64,000 bases of DNA, taken from positions 2,646,001 through 2,710,000 of the forward strand of contig NC_088710.1 in the NCBI RefSeq assembly GCF_963576615.1. Reading direction: 5' to 3'. The notes beneath the pieces are model-generated. The model ran no database searches. It saw only the letters and a list, made by a program, of their open reading frames with translations, and was not told the origin of the DNA. The position numbers and the translations under genes were made by a program. Every line of letters begins with the position of its first letter. Within the stretch, counting starts at the first letter, position 1. Origin of the DNA: Watersipora subatra (taxonomy: Eukaryota > Bryozoa > Gymnolaemata > Cheilostomatida > Watersiporidae). Positions 1 through 10,567 of this stretch are shown here, in pieces.

Positions 1-1194
1 TAGGTTGGAAGGCGTTCTATTTTTAGGCTAAGACAACTGAGTAGTACCGCACCAAATTTAGCAACTATATACACAGATTCTAGTTGGTTAAATTACCGAT
101 AAACTAGCCAATAGTACAGTATTTATAAAGTAAACGAGCCAATCATCCAGATTTCACGTGACGCTATACCGCGTTATTTGAGCTTGCGTCACGGCATCGA
201 TTACCGCTGCTTAACAATGGCAGCGTGTCTTATATTTTTTAGCATTTCGCTAGTCTGAAACTTTAGCCATTATCTTTTTATTCATGTTGTGATGGCACTG
301 GTATCTAGTTATACTGATGCAAGGCGAACAAGCAATTCTTTTAATAAGTAAGTTGTAGTTTACATATAATACCTTTATCGGATTTTGCCTAATGGCTTGC
401 GGTCAATTTCGTAACGCTAATAGACGACCGTCACTAGAGTAATAACTTCTATTTTGGTAATAAAAAATAACTGTAGAAATCCTTGTGCAGCAGTTATTCG
501 AGAGGAAATTAACGCATAAATCAGAATGTCGAAATTTATCTTGATCGTGGAATTTCCTAAAATTAAAAATGCTTAAACCGATTTGTTTGCTTCTTTGTGT
601 GATGATATTATCATATCGCTGGTCGGAAAATGAATCTAAATTATGGTTTGTCATAGTTGAAAAAGTTCAAATGTGGTGCACTTTCACAATAAGCTTTTTT
701 ACAATAACGAACAAGCTTTTATTATTGAACCTAGTGGGATGGATCGGTTTTAGCATATGCCAAAGATCGTACTCCTATCGATACTGTATTTTGTGATGGA
801 ATTTATCGTCTGGTGTAGCGCACTCCATGAAACTCTGTTACCTGCCTAACCGTAATAAATACTCGTTGCTGCCAGTAACATTTCACACAACACGAATTTT
901 GTAGCATATGTAAATACAGAATTTAGCCCAACTGTATATTGGCAAAGCTTTGGCTTACTTGCATTGTTTAGAATTTTGTAACATTGACCTTCAATGTTTT
1001 GTCTTTGCTGAATATTATTAGGGCCAGTTTACAAACTTTTGCAATAGAATGCTGGGAGAGTCCATTTTAGGAACTTGTAATTATAATGCATTGGAGAGAG
1101 TTTTGGTGAATAAATGAGGTGAAAGGTTGCGTGCCAAAAAGTATTGCAACCCAGTTTTGGTGTAACTTGTAGTGGTTCTCTGTCCAACAACTCC
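1..1194 (+). promoter_or_regulatory. 5' flank of Myb with candidate cell-cycle promoter
   Basis: Two CCAAT boxes lie at 108-112 and 139-143, 31 bp apart. An E-box CACGTG is at 155-160 and a CHR-like TTTGAG at 177-182, inside a locally CpG-richer stretch (about 150-230). Paired CCAAT boxes 31-33 bp apart followed by a CHR are typical of NF-Y/MuvB-controlled G2/M promoters (established knowledge). Assigning this one to Myb is inference, since it would need an untranslated first exon spliced to the 1195 exon; a possible acceptor TTGTAG ends at 1172. A 13-codon ORF starts at ATG 217. The rest (about 250-1170) shows no recognisable gene. Confidence 0.35.
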
Positions 1195-1263
1195 ATGAGT
1201 GAGACAGACAGCGATGGGGATTCAGAGCAAGGTGTGGAGACACCACCCTGGTCTAAAGTTGAG
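1195..1263 (+). CDS. Myb: Myb coding exon 1
   Basis: Twenty-three codons beginning MSETDSDGDSEQ and ending PPWSKVE, which carries the first tryptophan of repeat R1. The donor is GAG|GTTGGT, phase 0. An acidic Ser/Asp N-terminus ahead of R1 is usual for Myb proteins. Confidence 0.85.
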
Positions 1264-4200
1264 GTTGGTTTCCATAAGTTTTGCCAACACAAAATTTGTC
1301 GTCATGCGAAGATTTGTCGTCATGCTTATCTAGATTTAACTACAGAAAATTGCATGCCTTCTCAATATGAAGGCAATTTGCTTGTTTCTTCTAGTCCTTA
1401 ATGATTGTTGTTAATTAATGCCATCTGCTGCAATTGTTTATCTGCTTCCTGTCTCATCACCACAAATGTAGGCTGAGATGGAGCAATCACAAGTATTTCA
1501 AGTCTGTTTGCCTAGTATCGCTACTTAATCAGGCTAGCTCTGAAACACTATTACGTACCAGAAAAATGCGACCTGGCTAGTGTTTGCATAGCAGGTGATT
1601 GATGTTAGGTTACGCTGAGATTTCAATAGAAGAGTTTCTTATGCGGTCAGTGCAGTTCTATGTACCTGAGGGACTACTGAGTAACGCTCTACTCCCTATT
1701 GTCCTCTAGTTGTTTACTCGTAAAACATAAACTGAGTGTGCTTTGATAAAAATTAGCGGGAGTTGGCATCAGAGTAATTAATGGTAATTAGTAAGTTCCA
1801 AAAGAAAGAAAACAAGCATTGTATGACAGTCAGAGGTATGACAAAAGATGGTGTTTTAATTGCAGTTTTCTGAGCGTTTCCATAATCAGCCTTTTAGGAG
1901 GTGTGACCTCAGTAAAGTCTATTTATTTTGTAATACAAATTACGAGACTGACAATTTTTTAATCAGGAGTAAATTCCTTGTGAAGCTATAATCCTGTTCA
2001 TGAGCCATAGTGCAATCAATAATACCTGCGAATAAATGTTATGGAGATGACTGTCCGCTCGGTTAACCCCCAGAACCTCATCCTATTCTCTGTCATTCTC
2101 TTCTTTATGTGCTTTCTGTAAAATGTTACGATTAGGTTATTATTTATCAAAAATGTCATTTTAACACAACAGTAGTTGTGGGTTTATTGTTATCATATGT
2201 GATTCGCCAGAAATGTATTGATGAATCGAAATCTGCTTCTTGCTGGTGTCTATCAATACCACCACTACTACATTATTATTGCGAGTTCAAAATTGGCAAA
2301 CTTTATTCTGTAATTTTTTGTTTCGCTCAAGTATGACCTGTTTAAATATTGCATAAACACATATACAAAACTTTTCCATTTCCACCTTTTATAGATATAA
2401 ACAATGGCAAACTTTTAAGATTTCACTTACTTGGCCACACCTCAGCATTGAATTTTGAATAAAAATTGAAGTTTTAAATGCTACAGACGATCGGGATGTC
2501 AGCGGTCCACCACCCGTGATGCAACAAATAGGCATTATGGCATCCTTCCACAAATTGTCGTAGTGTGAATATTAATATTTCATTGATCTTTCACATATTA
2601 AAGCCTATAACTAAGGAAACCAGTGAATAATAAATGCACGACAGCTGTTCTTGAATTTTGCTCCTTCTGATGTTTAGGATGACAGACTAAGACGGCTTGT
2701 TGTGGCGCACAATGATGTCGACTGGGACAGGATAGCTCTATATTTCTCAGGAAAAACTGATGTGCAGTGTCGCGACAGGTGGGAGCAAGTACTTGCTCCA
2801 GCCTACACTAAGGGCCCTTGGTCCAAAAAGGTTGGCAGTTACATCATAGTTTCTGTATTATTCGTTTGTCAATGGTAGATATTTCATGTAAAGCTACACC
2901 CTAATTATTGGCACTGCTTCTTTTATGGATGCTTTTAGGAAGACGATGTTGTTATCGATTTAGTGCGGCGGTATGGAACTAAAAGGTGGTCTATGGTCTC
3001 TAAGTTATTGCCAGGTCGGACTGGTAAGCAGTGCAGAGAGAGGTAAGTGTAATGTTGAGTGGTAGATGTTTGGGAAGGTTATTAAGGGAGATGTGACGCC
3101 AGCCATGTCTGTGTATTGTACAAAAATTGTTACTTTAATCAAGACTAAGTTTGTAATAAAACAGTTTATTCATCAGTAGCACTGGTTAAAAGCAAATCCA
3201 TGAAAAATCTCATTTTTTGTTGCACTTGAAATATAAAACAGGCTGTTTTAATTTTTCGCTATATACACATACATATCATCTACTTACGTGCGACGAAATA
3301 CGAAATTTCCAAGTTTTTTCATAGAGATATTGCTCTGACTTACGAAAGACCGAGGAGTCTTTCGTATTTTTATCTATTTGTTTGACAAGCAAAACAAAAA
3401 ATTAAGAACAAAGCAAAATAGAGAGAAATTTCAATTTTGTTGTGGGTGTTCATTGATAATTTACAGCGCATGTTTTAAATCTAGTGTATGTCATCATTTT
3501 TGTACATTCAATTTTCTCCCAGCCGTTTGCTACCTCTTCTCGCTGTTGTATAATTTGACGTTGTCACATAGACAGTAGGACAACTTCAGTTTCTAGCAAT
3601 TCAAGTTCTGTGCTTTATCTGTAATGATACAATTTTTTTCAGTTTGTGCTGATCTAAATAACCTTTCTGCTTACGTTTTTAAAACACATATTTTGAGCAA
3701 ACCAAAACCACAGCAGCAATGCAACACTCATATCCTCTGACCACTATCCTCCCACTTTCCGCGATTTCTGTTTTGCTCCGTCTAGTCAGCCAATGGTATA
3801 CAAACAAACCATTCAGTCTTTTTATACATTATTTCTTTGTTCTTCTTTTTATGTGCGTTTTTGTATTTACTATGTAGTAATATAATAGTTCTAGCATGTA
3901 TTTGCTGCAGGTTTTAAATATTGTATTCTATACAATTATTATATCCGAATTTTGCTGTGGCTTGGTACAGATTAGGACATTTATTTGGTAAAATCCATTC
4001 CTACATGAAATTGGCTACTTACAAAATGACATTCGGAATGAAATAATTTTGCAAGTAGAGGTTCTATGGTGTACGAAGAATTGTGTATTCAGCATTTTAA
4101 CAGTCCGTTTGCATAGAGTACAGACAGAGGGAGGCAACTTCAACAGTTGATAGTAAACAATGAGAGTTTAAATAATGCTCTAACATAGCAGTCAGAGAGG

Positions 4201-7200
4201 AAGGTCATCCTAGCTACTTGTACACGCATTATGGTAACACTGCTTATATTATCTGTATAATATTTTTGTATCGTCTACTGAAAAGATTTAGCATTAGCCA
4301 AGGTTGTGAATTTGTGACCTCAGATAAAGTAGGAGTTGATGTACCGGATATATATTTTCAGCTTTGTCGTTGTGTTTTGTAAGCTTTACCTGTGTTTCAA
4401 AGGTGGCATAATCATCTGGACCCGGCAGTTAGTAAGTCTACTTGGACTCGGGAAGAGGAGAACCTTATCTACAAGCTGCACCTGCGGCATGGCAACAAGT
4501 GGGCAGAGATAGCCAAATACCTGCCTGGCAGGTGAGTTATGCATAGCTTTGTGATTTTTCGGATGCTGCTTCTGAAATATTGGTCGGCGGATAAAAGAAT
4601 GTGTTAGAAGACCTCGCAGTAAGCATTAAGCTATGAGAGATGTAGTTTATTATTGATACATCACATAATCTAATGCATTAATAATAAAAGCAAGCTTGTT
4701 ACGCTATTGAATTAATTGTTTACAATTGCAGGTGAGGCTCGAGAGAAGCTTTTTAGTTTTTTGTGATTAGCTTAATAGTGTAGACCGGTCCCTAGAATCT
4801 AGTTGATAAGCCTGCAGCTGTTGTTGTGATTCACCCAGCAAATGGGAATGATTACTCTGTATGTATCTTCTCTGACAGCACCGCTGTCATATTGAGAGGT
4901 GCAAATCAGCGCCTTCATGGTGTTCAGTTATGATATTTGTTAACGGGAACTAAGATAAATATTTTGCAAACAGATTATAAGATAAAAAAATTACTAGTTA
5001 ATGTTTTGCCAAGATATGTGCATGCAATGTGGTTACACAAGAACCATTTTAAAGTCTGTTTTTTTAATTGTTTCACCGAGTCACCATTACCTTACTAAAA
5101 TTCTAAGAAAGTGTTGGTTGCGCTAGTTAAATTAAAAATATTAGCCTTTAATAATTTTACGTGTCGTACTAAAGCAATACTAGAATTTAATTTCAGTAGT
5201 TTGCCTTTGTCTACTTAGTATTGCCATCTCACGAACGTCTACTGACCTTCCATAGAGCCTTCCATAGAGCCTTCCATAGAGCCACTATTCCTTAAGATTA
5301 TATTTGCTTAATAAGAGTTTTTAAAATGAAACATTGACTCTCTCAGCTTGCTACTCTTTAGCCATACTCTCTTCGAAGTGTTTACAACTGCAAGTGTAGC
5401 ATGCAAGAAGCGCTCTAGTTAGTATGATTAGCTGCTCTCAGTCCAGTAGTCCAGTTTTATTGTCGCACTACATCTCGTCTAGCGTGTTCTAATGCTGCAC
5501 TACCACTGATACAGGACAGACAGTGCTATAAAAAATCATTGGAATTCATCAATGAATCGTCGAAAGTTTGATGATGGAGAATCCTCATTGCAAAGGAGAA
5601 CAGAATATCTTTCCGTCCCATTTTCCAAATATGGTCCAGCTGCAAGCACGAGCGTTACCACAGCGCATGAGGTTAGATAGTGTCTTTTGTTCTGGGACAC
5701 CTGCTGATTCAGCGATTAAATACTCTAATACATGATCCCTCGTTTATCACGGCTGCACGTTTTTGTGTATCCAAATCATCGTTTTGAAACAAACATGTTG
5801 ATCTGCATTGATAATGACAAAACCAACACATTTTGTGATTAACTGAAATATTTCTATAACAGCCTCTAGTAAATTTCATTCATTGCCAACGCAGGTTAGT
5901 TTCATCCAATATTAAATCAATTTGGTTTAATGTAAAAAGATACTGCAACATGGTTTGTGTGCTTTTATCATCAGTGATAAAACTGCTATTCATTAAGACA
6001 AAATCGTGCTTATACTTTATAATTCTGAGAATACCTGTTTAGTGATGAGTTGTGTTTTTTGCTGCCAAAGTGCTCACTACCAGTTTGCTTTATAGTTTCG
6101 TTTCTGTCTTTGTTTCAATAAGCTCTGTGCTTCGCTTACTGTATTGCACAACGTCCTTGTTTGTTTTGCTTTTTTATTGTATCGGGTTCCTATTGTTTTA
6201 AATCTTCCAAGCTATGTCTCGTTTGACGAACGTTTTGTTCTACCATTTTTCTCAGGGAAGGTTATTACAGTACCCACGAAAGATAGAAGTTGTGGAACCT
6301 CAGTATAAGACCATCTACCCTGCTGGTTGCTGCCGTCGAGTTCCCAGCAATGATGCTACTAACTTTTATGCCGCGATGAATGGCTCCGAGAAATACGGCC
6401 ATATGACAACGTATGAGCTTCTCTCAGGCTCATCAAGCTGCACTCCTATCAAGTTTTCCCGGTTATATTGTGGCCCAGCAGGTAGGCATGGTATGGTGTA
6501 AATGGCATGGTATGGTGTAAATAATTTCACTTCTCTTTTACTTGTCACTGGTTTATCTATTACTTATCACTCGTATTATCAATCTTGTTACCTTTTTTTC
6601 ATTGTTCAGTGTTAAACTTTTCAAACATTTTTAAACTTTTCAGGCGTTTTATTGTAAATGGGAATGTTTATTCGCTGTTTAAATTTTTCTGTGGCAAAAC
6701 TTGTCAAAGGATGCATAGTTTAATCTCGTATCTGCAGTATTGCAGTAAATCTTGGGTTAAACCTAAAACTGTATCGTTAATTAGTACATTACTGCTTTGC
6801 TGATAAAAAATTATATTGTAAGTCTTGTTAGTTGGTTGATCAAAAACTTATTTTAAAGGAAGTTGTCAATAATTGAAGTGATTTTCTCGTTATACACTTC
6901 AAACGCACGTCCAAATTTGGAACTAGAACAATAAAAAGTTTTTGCTTACTTTACAAGAGGGACCTGTTTAGACTGAGGTTTTAATACCAAAGATTCTAAT
7001 TATTAAAATATCGGTTCTCCTTCAGTAAATTGTGAAACATACAGCTGATGAAATCCTTATGAGAAGATACTTGAGTCCTCACTTGTCTTCAGTAATTAAA
7101 ATACAGTGATGTCTTTGCTGCTAAGTTTCATAAAGGATTTATCCTAGATGTTTCCATTGTTATTGTTCAATTTATCTGTAAGGCATTGGCTATAAACTTA

Positions 7201-10200
7201 TAAAGTATTGTTGCTCAAATGGACTAACTCCAAAGAGCTGTTTAGTTCTCTTGATGCAGCCTGAAGTGTGTTCCGCAGCACCTTTAGCAATAATTATAGC
7301 CTTTTAATATGTAGTTATAGCAAGCACAATTATCCAGGAGGTCATTATGTATACTCTTATAATGCCAAACTTGTTATTTTTGCCTTGTGATACATCATTC
7401 ATTACTATACCGTATCTTTATTTCATGTTTGCAAGAGAGAAGCTAGTCAATAAAAATAGCTGTAGTTTGATACTCATTCTTGCTATTACACTAACTTCCT
7501 GGTCATCATACATCACTAGGAAGTTCGATCAGGATTAACGAAGGGTAGAACAAGTCACTGATCATATTTATTCAAACAGTCACAGCTTTCTTTTCACCTT
7601 ATTGCGTTTCATCTGTGATTATTTCAAACATTTGTTGAATCTATCACAAATCTGTATAGTTTTGATGGTTAACTTCTTCAGTTACTAAATGTGGGTTCAA
7701 CTTAACTCTTCGATTGGTTTATAGATTATGCTCGAATTGATGAAAATTCATTAACAACAGCAGCTACTAGGCTTGATGGATTAATACCTCTCACTTCGGA
7801 AGTTCTCAAACAGCCAAGCATTTTGAGACGAAAGCGACGAAGGAACGATCAAGAAAATCGTCAACCTAAGATGAGTTTCCCGACTACGCCTCCGATTACC
7901 AACCAGGAGCCCCCTGAGCCCAAGCATACTGTGATACATAACTTATTGACACCTCTGAAAACGCCCGTAAAACACTTACCGTTTTCTCCTTCTCGTGTAA
8001 GTGCTCTGACACTTAGCTTTTTTGCTGTTACTAAGGTGACGAGTGTTATTGTAATCAGCATTGGTCGTCTTCAAGTCATGCAAGTGATGACATACAGTTT
8101 GCCAATGGCGGTCAACTTTTACTTGAAATGTAGGATTTTAGTGTAGCCAAGAAGATGGCAGCGTTCAATCACAACATAGTACATCCACCAACTGTGTGTT
8201 TGGTTGATAATTGGAGTTTATTTCCTTTTCAACTGAATCAATGCAATTGTAAAATAATGTTCAGATTAGATAAGGCTAGTTATGTTAGGTTTTTTTTATT
8301 GTAGTTTTTCAATAGTCCGGGTGGTATGGGTAACTGCGCTACTGTCACTTCAACACCAGTCTGTCTTAGAGACAGGTCTTTGAGTCCACTCGTGTCACAT
8401 ACACCTCGAACTCCTGATGCTAAATATGAGCCGACAACTCCAGATAACAAGCACATGTTCAACACTCCCAGTAGTAAGAGCACGATCACTTGGCCTAAGA
8501 CACCCACACCATTCAAAGATGCCCTTGCAAATCTTGAAAAGAAGAGTGGAGTAGTTCGTACAGAGGTATGTGTACCTTCCAGCAGGACCTAGTTGTGTAT
8601 GATTTGTCCATTAGCAGCTCAATTGCTCATTTATATTGATAAGTTGTTAGTAAGTGAGTTGTCGTTTTGTGGATGTTTTTGTCATATCCCGCTGGGGCTC
8701 GCTTGTTGTCTTTCCAGTTGTAATTATGCTTTACTTGAAGGAAATTTGTAGAATTTAGCCACTTGTATTTGTTTTAGCATCACACCCCCATGCACATTCA
8801 TGATGACCTTCAAGATGTAATTGCCAAGGACACGGATATATCCTGTGCGTTATCCGGTGGAGGGGCAACAGCCTTCAGGGCTAGTCTAGGTCGGCGATTC
8901 GGGTCTTATCGTCTCGTTAGGGATGCCCGCTCTGTCCAGCAGAACCTTACTAAAAAGCTCGAGGCAGTAGCGCAAAAAGGCTCCCCGGGCTTCAAGCCAG
9001 AAACTCCTGTAAGTCATATTCATAAACCACATTCTTCCACTATGCACTTTGAGATTGATCAAATGTACCAGATTGTATCAGTAGTAAATCTATGCTTCTG
9101 ATTGTATTTACTGGCTTTGTTAGTTACAAGGAGTTATCTGCTCACAATTTGACTAAACTGTGTTGTTGTTTTGGCAGAGCAAATCATTGATTGGTGAGGG
9201 CAGTATATCGTTTTCGCCGCCATCTATCCTGAAAGAGACTTTGTGTCAGTCACCCAGTCCTGTTGCCATTGCTCTGACACACTCACCGCCCAAGGTATGG
9301 TCGCAGAAAGTATGTACGATTGGGTTGTATACAGTATTCTTGGTAGTGGTGATCGAGGTTTGACAACTATTTATAGATACTCTCATTACACTGTATTTTG
9401 CAGAGAGGACGATATTCATCGCAGAAAACGATGCCTTCTCAGTCTGTGAGTTTTGCAACACCATCTACGTCGGTTACCATGAAACCTTCTCCCACAGACA
9501 TTTCAAGGGTTGGTTGAATATTTGATGTGTTTTTAAGTCTATTTTCTCAATACAGGGTAAACAGGTATAATAATGGTGACAGTTGCTTTAGTGCAATGCT
9601 CACTTGCTCAAGTTCGTATCATTCATGATAACTCATTTTTACTCATGTCATCCGTCATTCCAATTGTTACAGAGACGCAACGCTGTAAGTTTTGCTTTAT
9701 CAGTGATATCCTATTTCCTTAAGCCTAGTTCACACTATATCGCTATATGTTGGCATGGTCCTTTTGGCATTCATCGTCGATTATGCACACTGGTGACCAA
9801 TAGCGTCGACGAAACAATGCGAATGCATCGGCAAAGTTTCCAGCTGTCAAACTTTCCTGATATTTTGCTGAGCATCAACAAAAGTCTGTGCAAGGTGAAC
9901 CATTTTAGCGATAGTAATTCGTGGTCGCGAGTAACGTGATTTATTTCCATTTATGATCATTGCTGCATGACTAGCATTTTATTCAAGCGCTCAAAACAAA
10001 ACGGTTTCTTCCCGAAAAATCAAAACGAAATGATTGACAATCGCCCAAGTATTGTGCATCAACGCCGAGATATGGCAGTATAGTGTGAACCAGCATTTAG
10101 TGCATTGAACGAATTCTCATCACACTATTCTGTTATGTATTTTAGTCTACAACTGTTATGATTTACTTTAGCTAAAATTAGTGGCTCTGAAGTCTCCAGT

Positions 10201-10567
10201 TTGTTTATTCACTTAATATTTACACATTTGCACCACCCTGCATCAGCATTCTGCACACATTTGTTTGAGTGTTTACGGCTGTTTACAATGTACGCATAAT
10301 TTGCCTTGGTTCTTAAGTTCATTTCATGAGTTACTGCAAACTTGTGACACGTTATAGTTTTACAATCTTATTTCCCTTGACTATGGATTTGTTTGGAGCT
10401 TGCTGTCCTACCAGCTTTGTCTGTTGCTTCTACTCACAGTTTGTATGGTGTTGCAGAGATCAGGTTTTAAGATGATAGCCTGTGGTAGGACAAATGACCA
10501 GCTTCATATGACCAGCATGGCTAGGAGATGGATGAGGGAGGACAGCTATAAAGCTTGCGTTGTCTGA
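1195..10567 (+). CDS. Myb: Myb proto-oncogene homologue, B-Myb (MYBL2) type; whole gene
   Basis: Nuclear sequence-specific DNA-binding protein. B-Myb-type members act with the MuvB core to activate G2/M genes (family knowledge). Coding exons: 1195-1263, 2678-2830, 2939-3042, 4403-4531, 5515-5671, 6256-6481, 7725-7996, 8305-8565, 8778-9008, 9178-9294, 9404-9508, 9673-9684, 10457-10567. They join in phase into about 648 residues (human B-Myb is 700). R1 starts about residue 19, R2 about 71 and R3 about 123, each with its three spaced tryptophans. The Myb C-terminal domain spans about 354-460 and the MuvB-binding helix about 616-640. The start at ATG 1195 is chosen because an in-frame stop lies at 1120-1122 and the acidic Ser-rich N-terminus resembles the family. 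The 12-bp exon is the least certain part. Confidence 0.93.
2678..2830 (+). CDS. Myb: Myb coding exon 2 (R1 and start of R2)
   Basis: Acceptor TTTAG, donor AAG|GTTGGC, phase 0 at both ends, 51 codons. Completes R1 (W at residues 39 and 58; TDVQCRDRW recognition helix) and opens R2 with KGPWSKK. Confidence 0.95.
2939..3042 (+). CDS. Myb: Myb coding exon 3 (R2)
   Basis: Acceptor TTTTAG, donor AG|GTAAGT. Encodes the body of R2, including RYGTKRW and the recognition helix TGKQCRER with the conserved redox-sensitive cysteine. Ends in phase 2, with the split Arg completed by exon 4. Confidence 0.95.
4403..4531 (+). CDS. Myb: Myb coding exon 4 (end of R2, R3)
   Basis: Begins with the G completing the split Arg, then WHNHLDP, the universally conserved R2/R3 linker. 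R3 follows with STWTREEENLIY and GNKWAEIAKYLPG. Donor AG|GTGAGT, phase 2. Confidence 0.95.
5515..5671 (+). CDS. Myb: Myb coding exon 5 (end of R3)
   Basis: Encodes RTDSAIKNHWNSSMNRRK, the R3 recognition helix and basic tail of Myb proteins, followed by a less conserved segment ending TTAHE. Acceptor ATACAG, donor GAG|GTTAGA, phase 0. Confidence 0.95.
6256..6481 (+). CDS. Myb: Myb coding exon 6
   Basis: Acceptor TTTCTCAG, donor G|GTAGGC, 75 codons plus one base. Linker region between the DNA-binding domain and the C-terminal domain, with no domain I recognise. Placed by phase and by the uninterrupted frame between convincing splice sites. Confidence 0.85.
7725..7996 (+). CDS. Myb: Myb coding exon 7 (start of C-terminal domain)
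   Basis: Contains a basic cluster LRRKRRR, a likely nuclear localisation signal, and LLTPLKTPVKHLPFSPSR. The latter corresponds to the conserved TP/SP block of B-Myb (LTPKSTPVKTLPFSPSQ), a CDK-phosphorylated region. Acceptor TTTATAG, donor CGT|GTAAGT. Confidence 0.95.
8305..8565 (+). CDS. Myb: Myb coding exon 8 (C-terminal domain)
   Basis: Starts FFNSPG, continuing the SPSQFLNF-like block, then TSTPVCL and TPTPFKDALANLEKK. These match B-Myb TSTPVC and TPTPFKNALEKYG. At least eight TP/SP sites. Acceptor ATTGTAG, donor GAG|GTATGT, phase 0. Confidence 0.95.
8778..9008 (+). CDS. Myb: Myb coding exon 9
   Basis: Begins HHTPMHIHDDLQDVIAKD, resembling the B-Myb segment HLEEDLKEVLRSE, then a Gly/Arg-rich stretch. 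Acceptor GTTTTAG, donor CCT|GTAAGT, 77 codons, phase 0. Confidence 0.9.
9178..9294 (+). CDS. Myb: Myb coding exon 10
   Basis: Thirty-nine codons in phase 0 between acceptor TTGGCAG and donor AAG|GTATGG. Contains FSPPSILKE and further SP sites typical of the B-Myb C-terminal half. Confidence 0.85.
9404..9508 (+). CDS. Myb: Myb coding exon 11
   Basis: Thirty-five codons, Ser/Thr-rich (RGRYSSQK at the start, PSPTDISR at the end). Acceptor TTTTGCAG, donor AGG|GTTGGT, phase 0. No strong homology; placed by phase and context. Confidence 0.75.
9673..9684 (+). CDS. Myb: Possible 12-bp Myb microexon
   Basis: TTGTTACAG|AGACGCAACGCT|GTAAGT: a strong acceptor and a consensus donor flank four codons (RRNA), phase 0 on both sides. 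Inclusion or skipping leaves the downstream frame unchanged. The alternative is a chance pair of splice-like motifs. Confidence 0.45.
9724..10095. mobile_element. MITE with imperfect terminal inverted repeats in the last Myb intron
   Basis: The left end CTAGTTCACACTATATCG is the imperfect reverse complement of the right end TATAGTGTGAACCAG. Pairing extends about 34 bp with mismatches. The interior of about 300 bp has no transposase-sized frame. No certain target-site duplication was seen, so the superfamily is open. Confidence 0.65.
10457..10567 (+). CDS. Myb: Myb terminal coding exon (MuvB-binding helix)
   Basis: Acceptor TTGCAG, then 36 codons and TGA at 10565-10567. FKMIACGRTNDQLHMTSMAR corresponds to WKTVACGGTRDQLFMQEKAR near the B-Myb C-terminus, the segment that docks on LIN9-LIN52 of MuvB (established for human B-Myb). 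This identifies the gene as functionally B-Myb-like. Confidence 0.93.
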   Translation, partial: RSGFKMIACGRTNDQLHMTSMARRWMREDSYKACVV

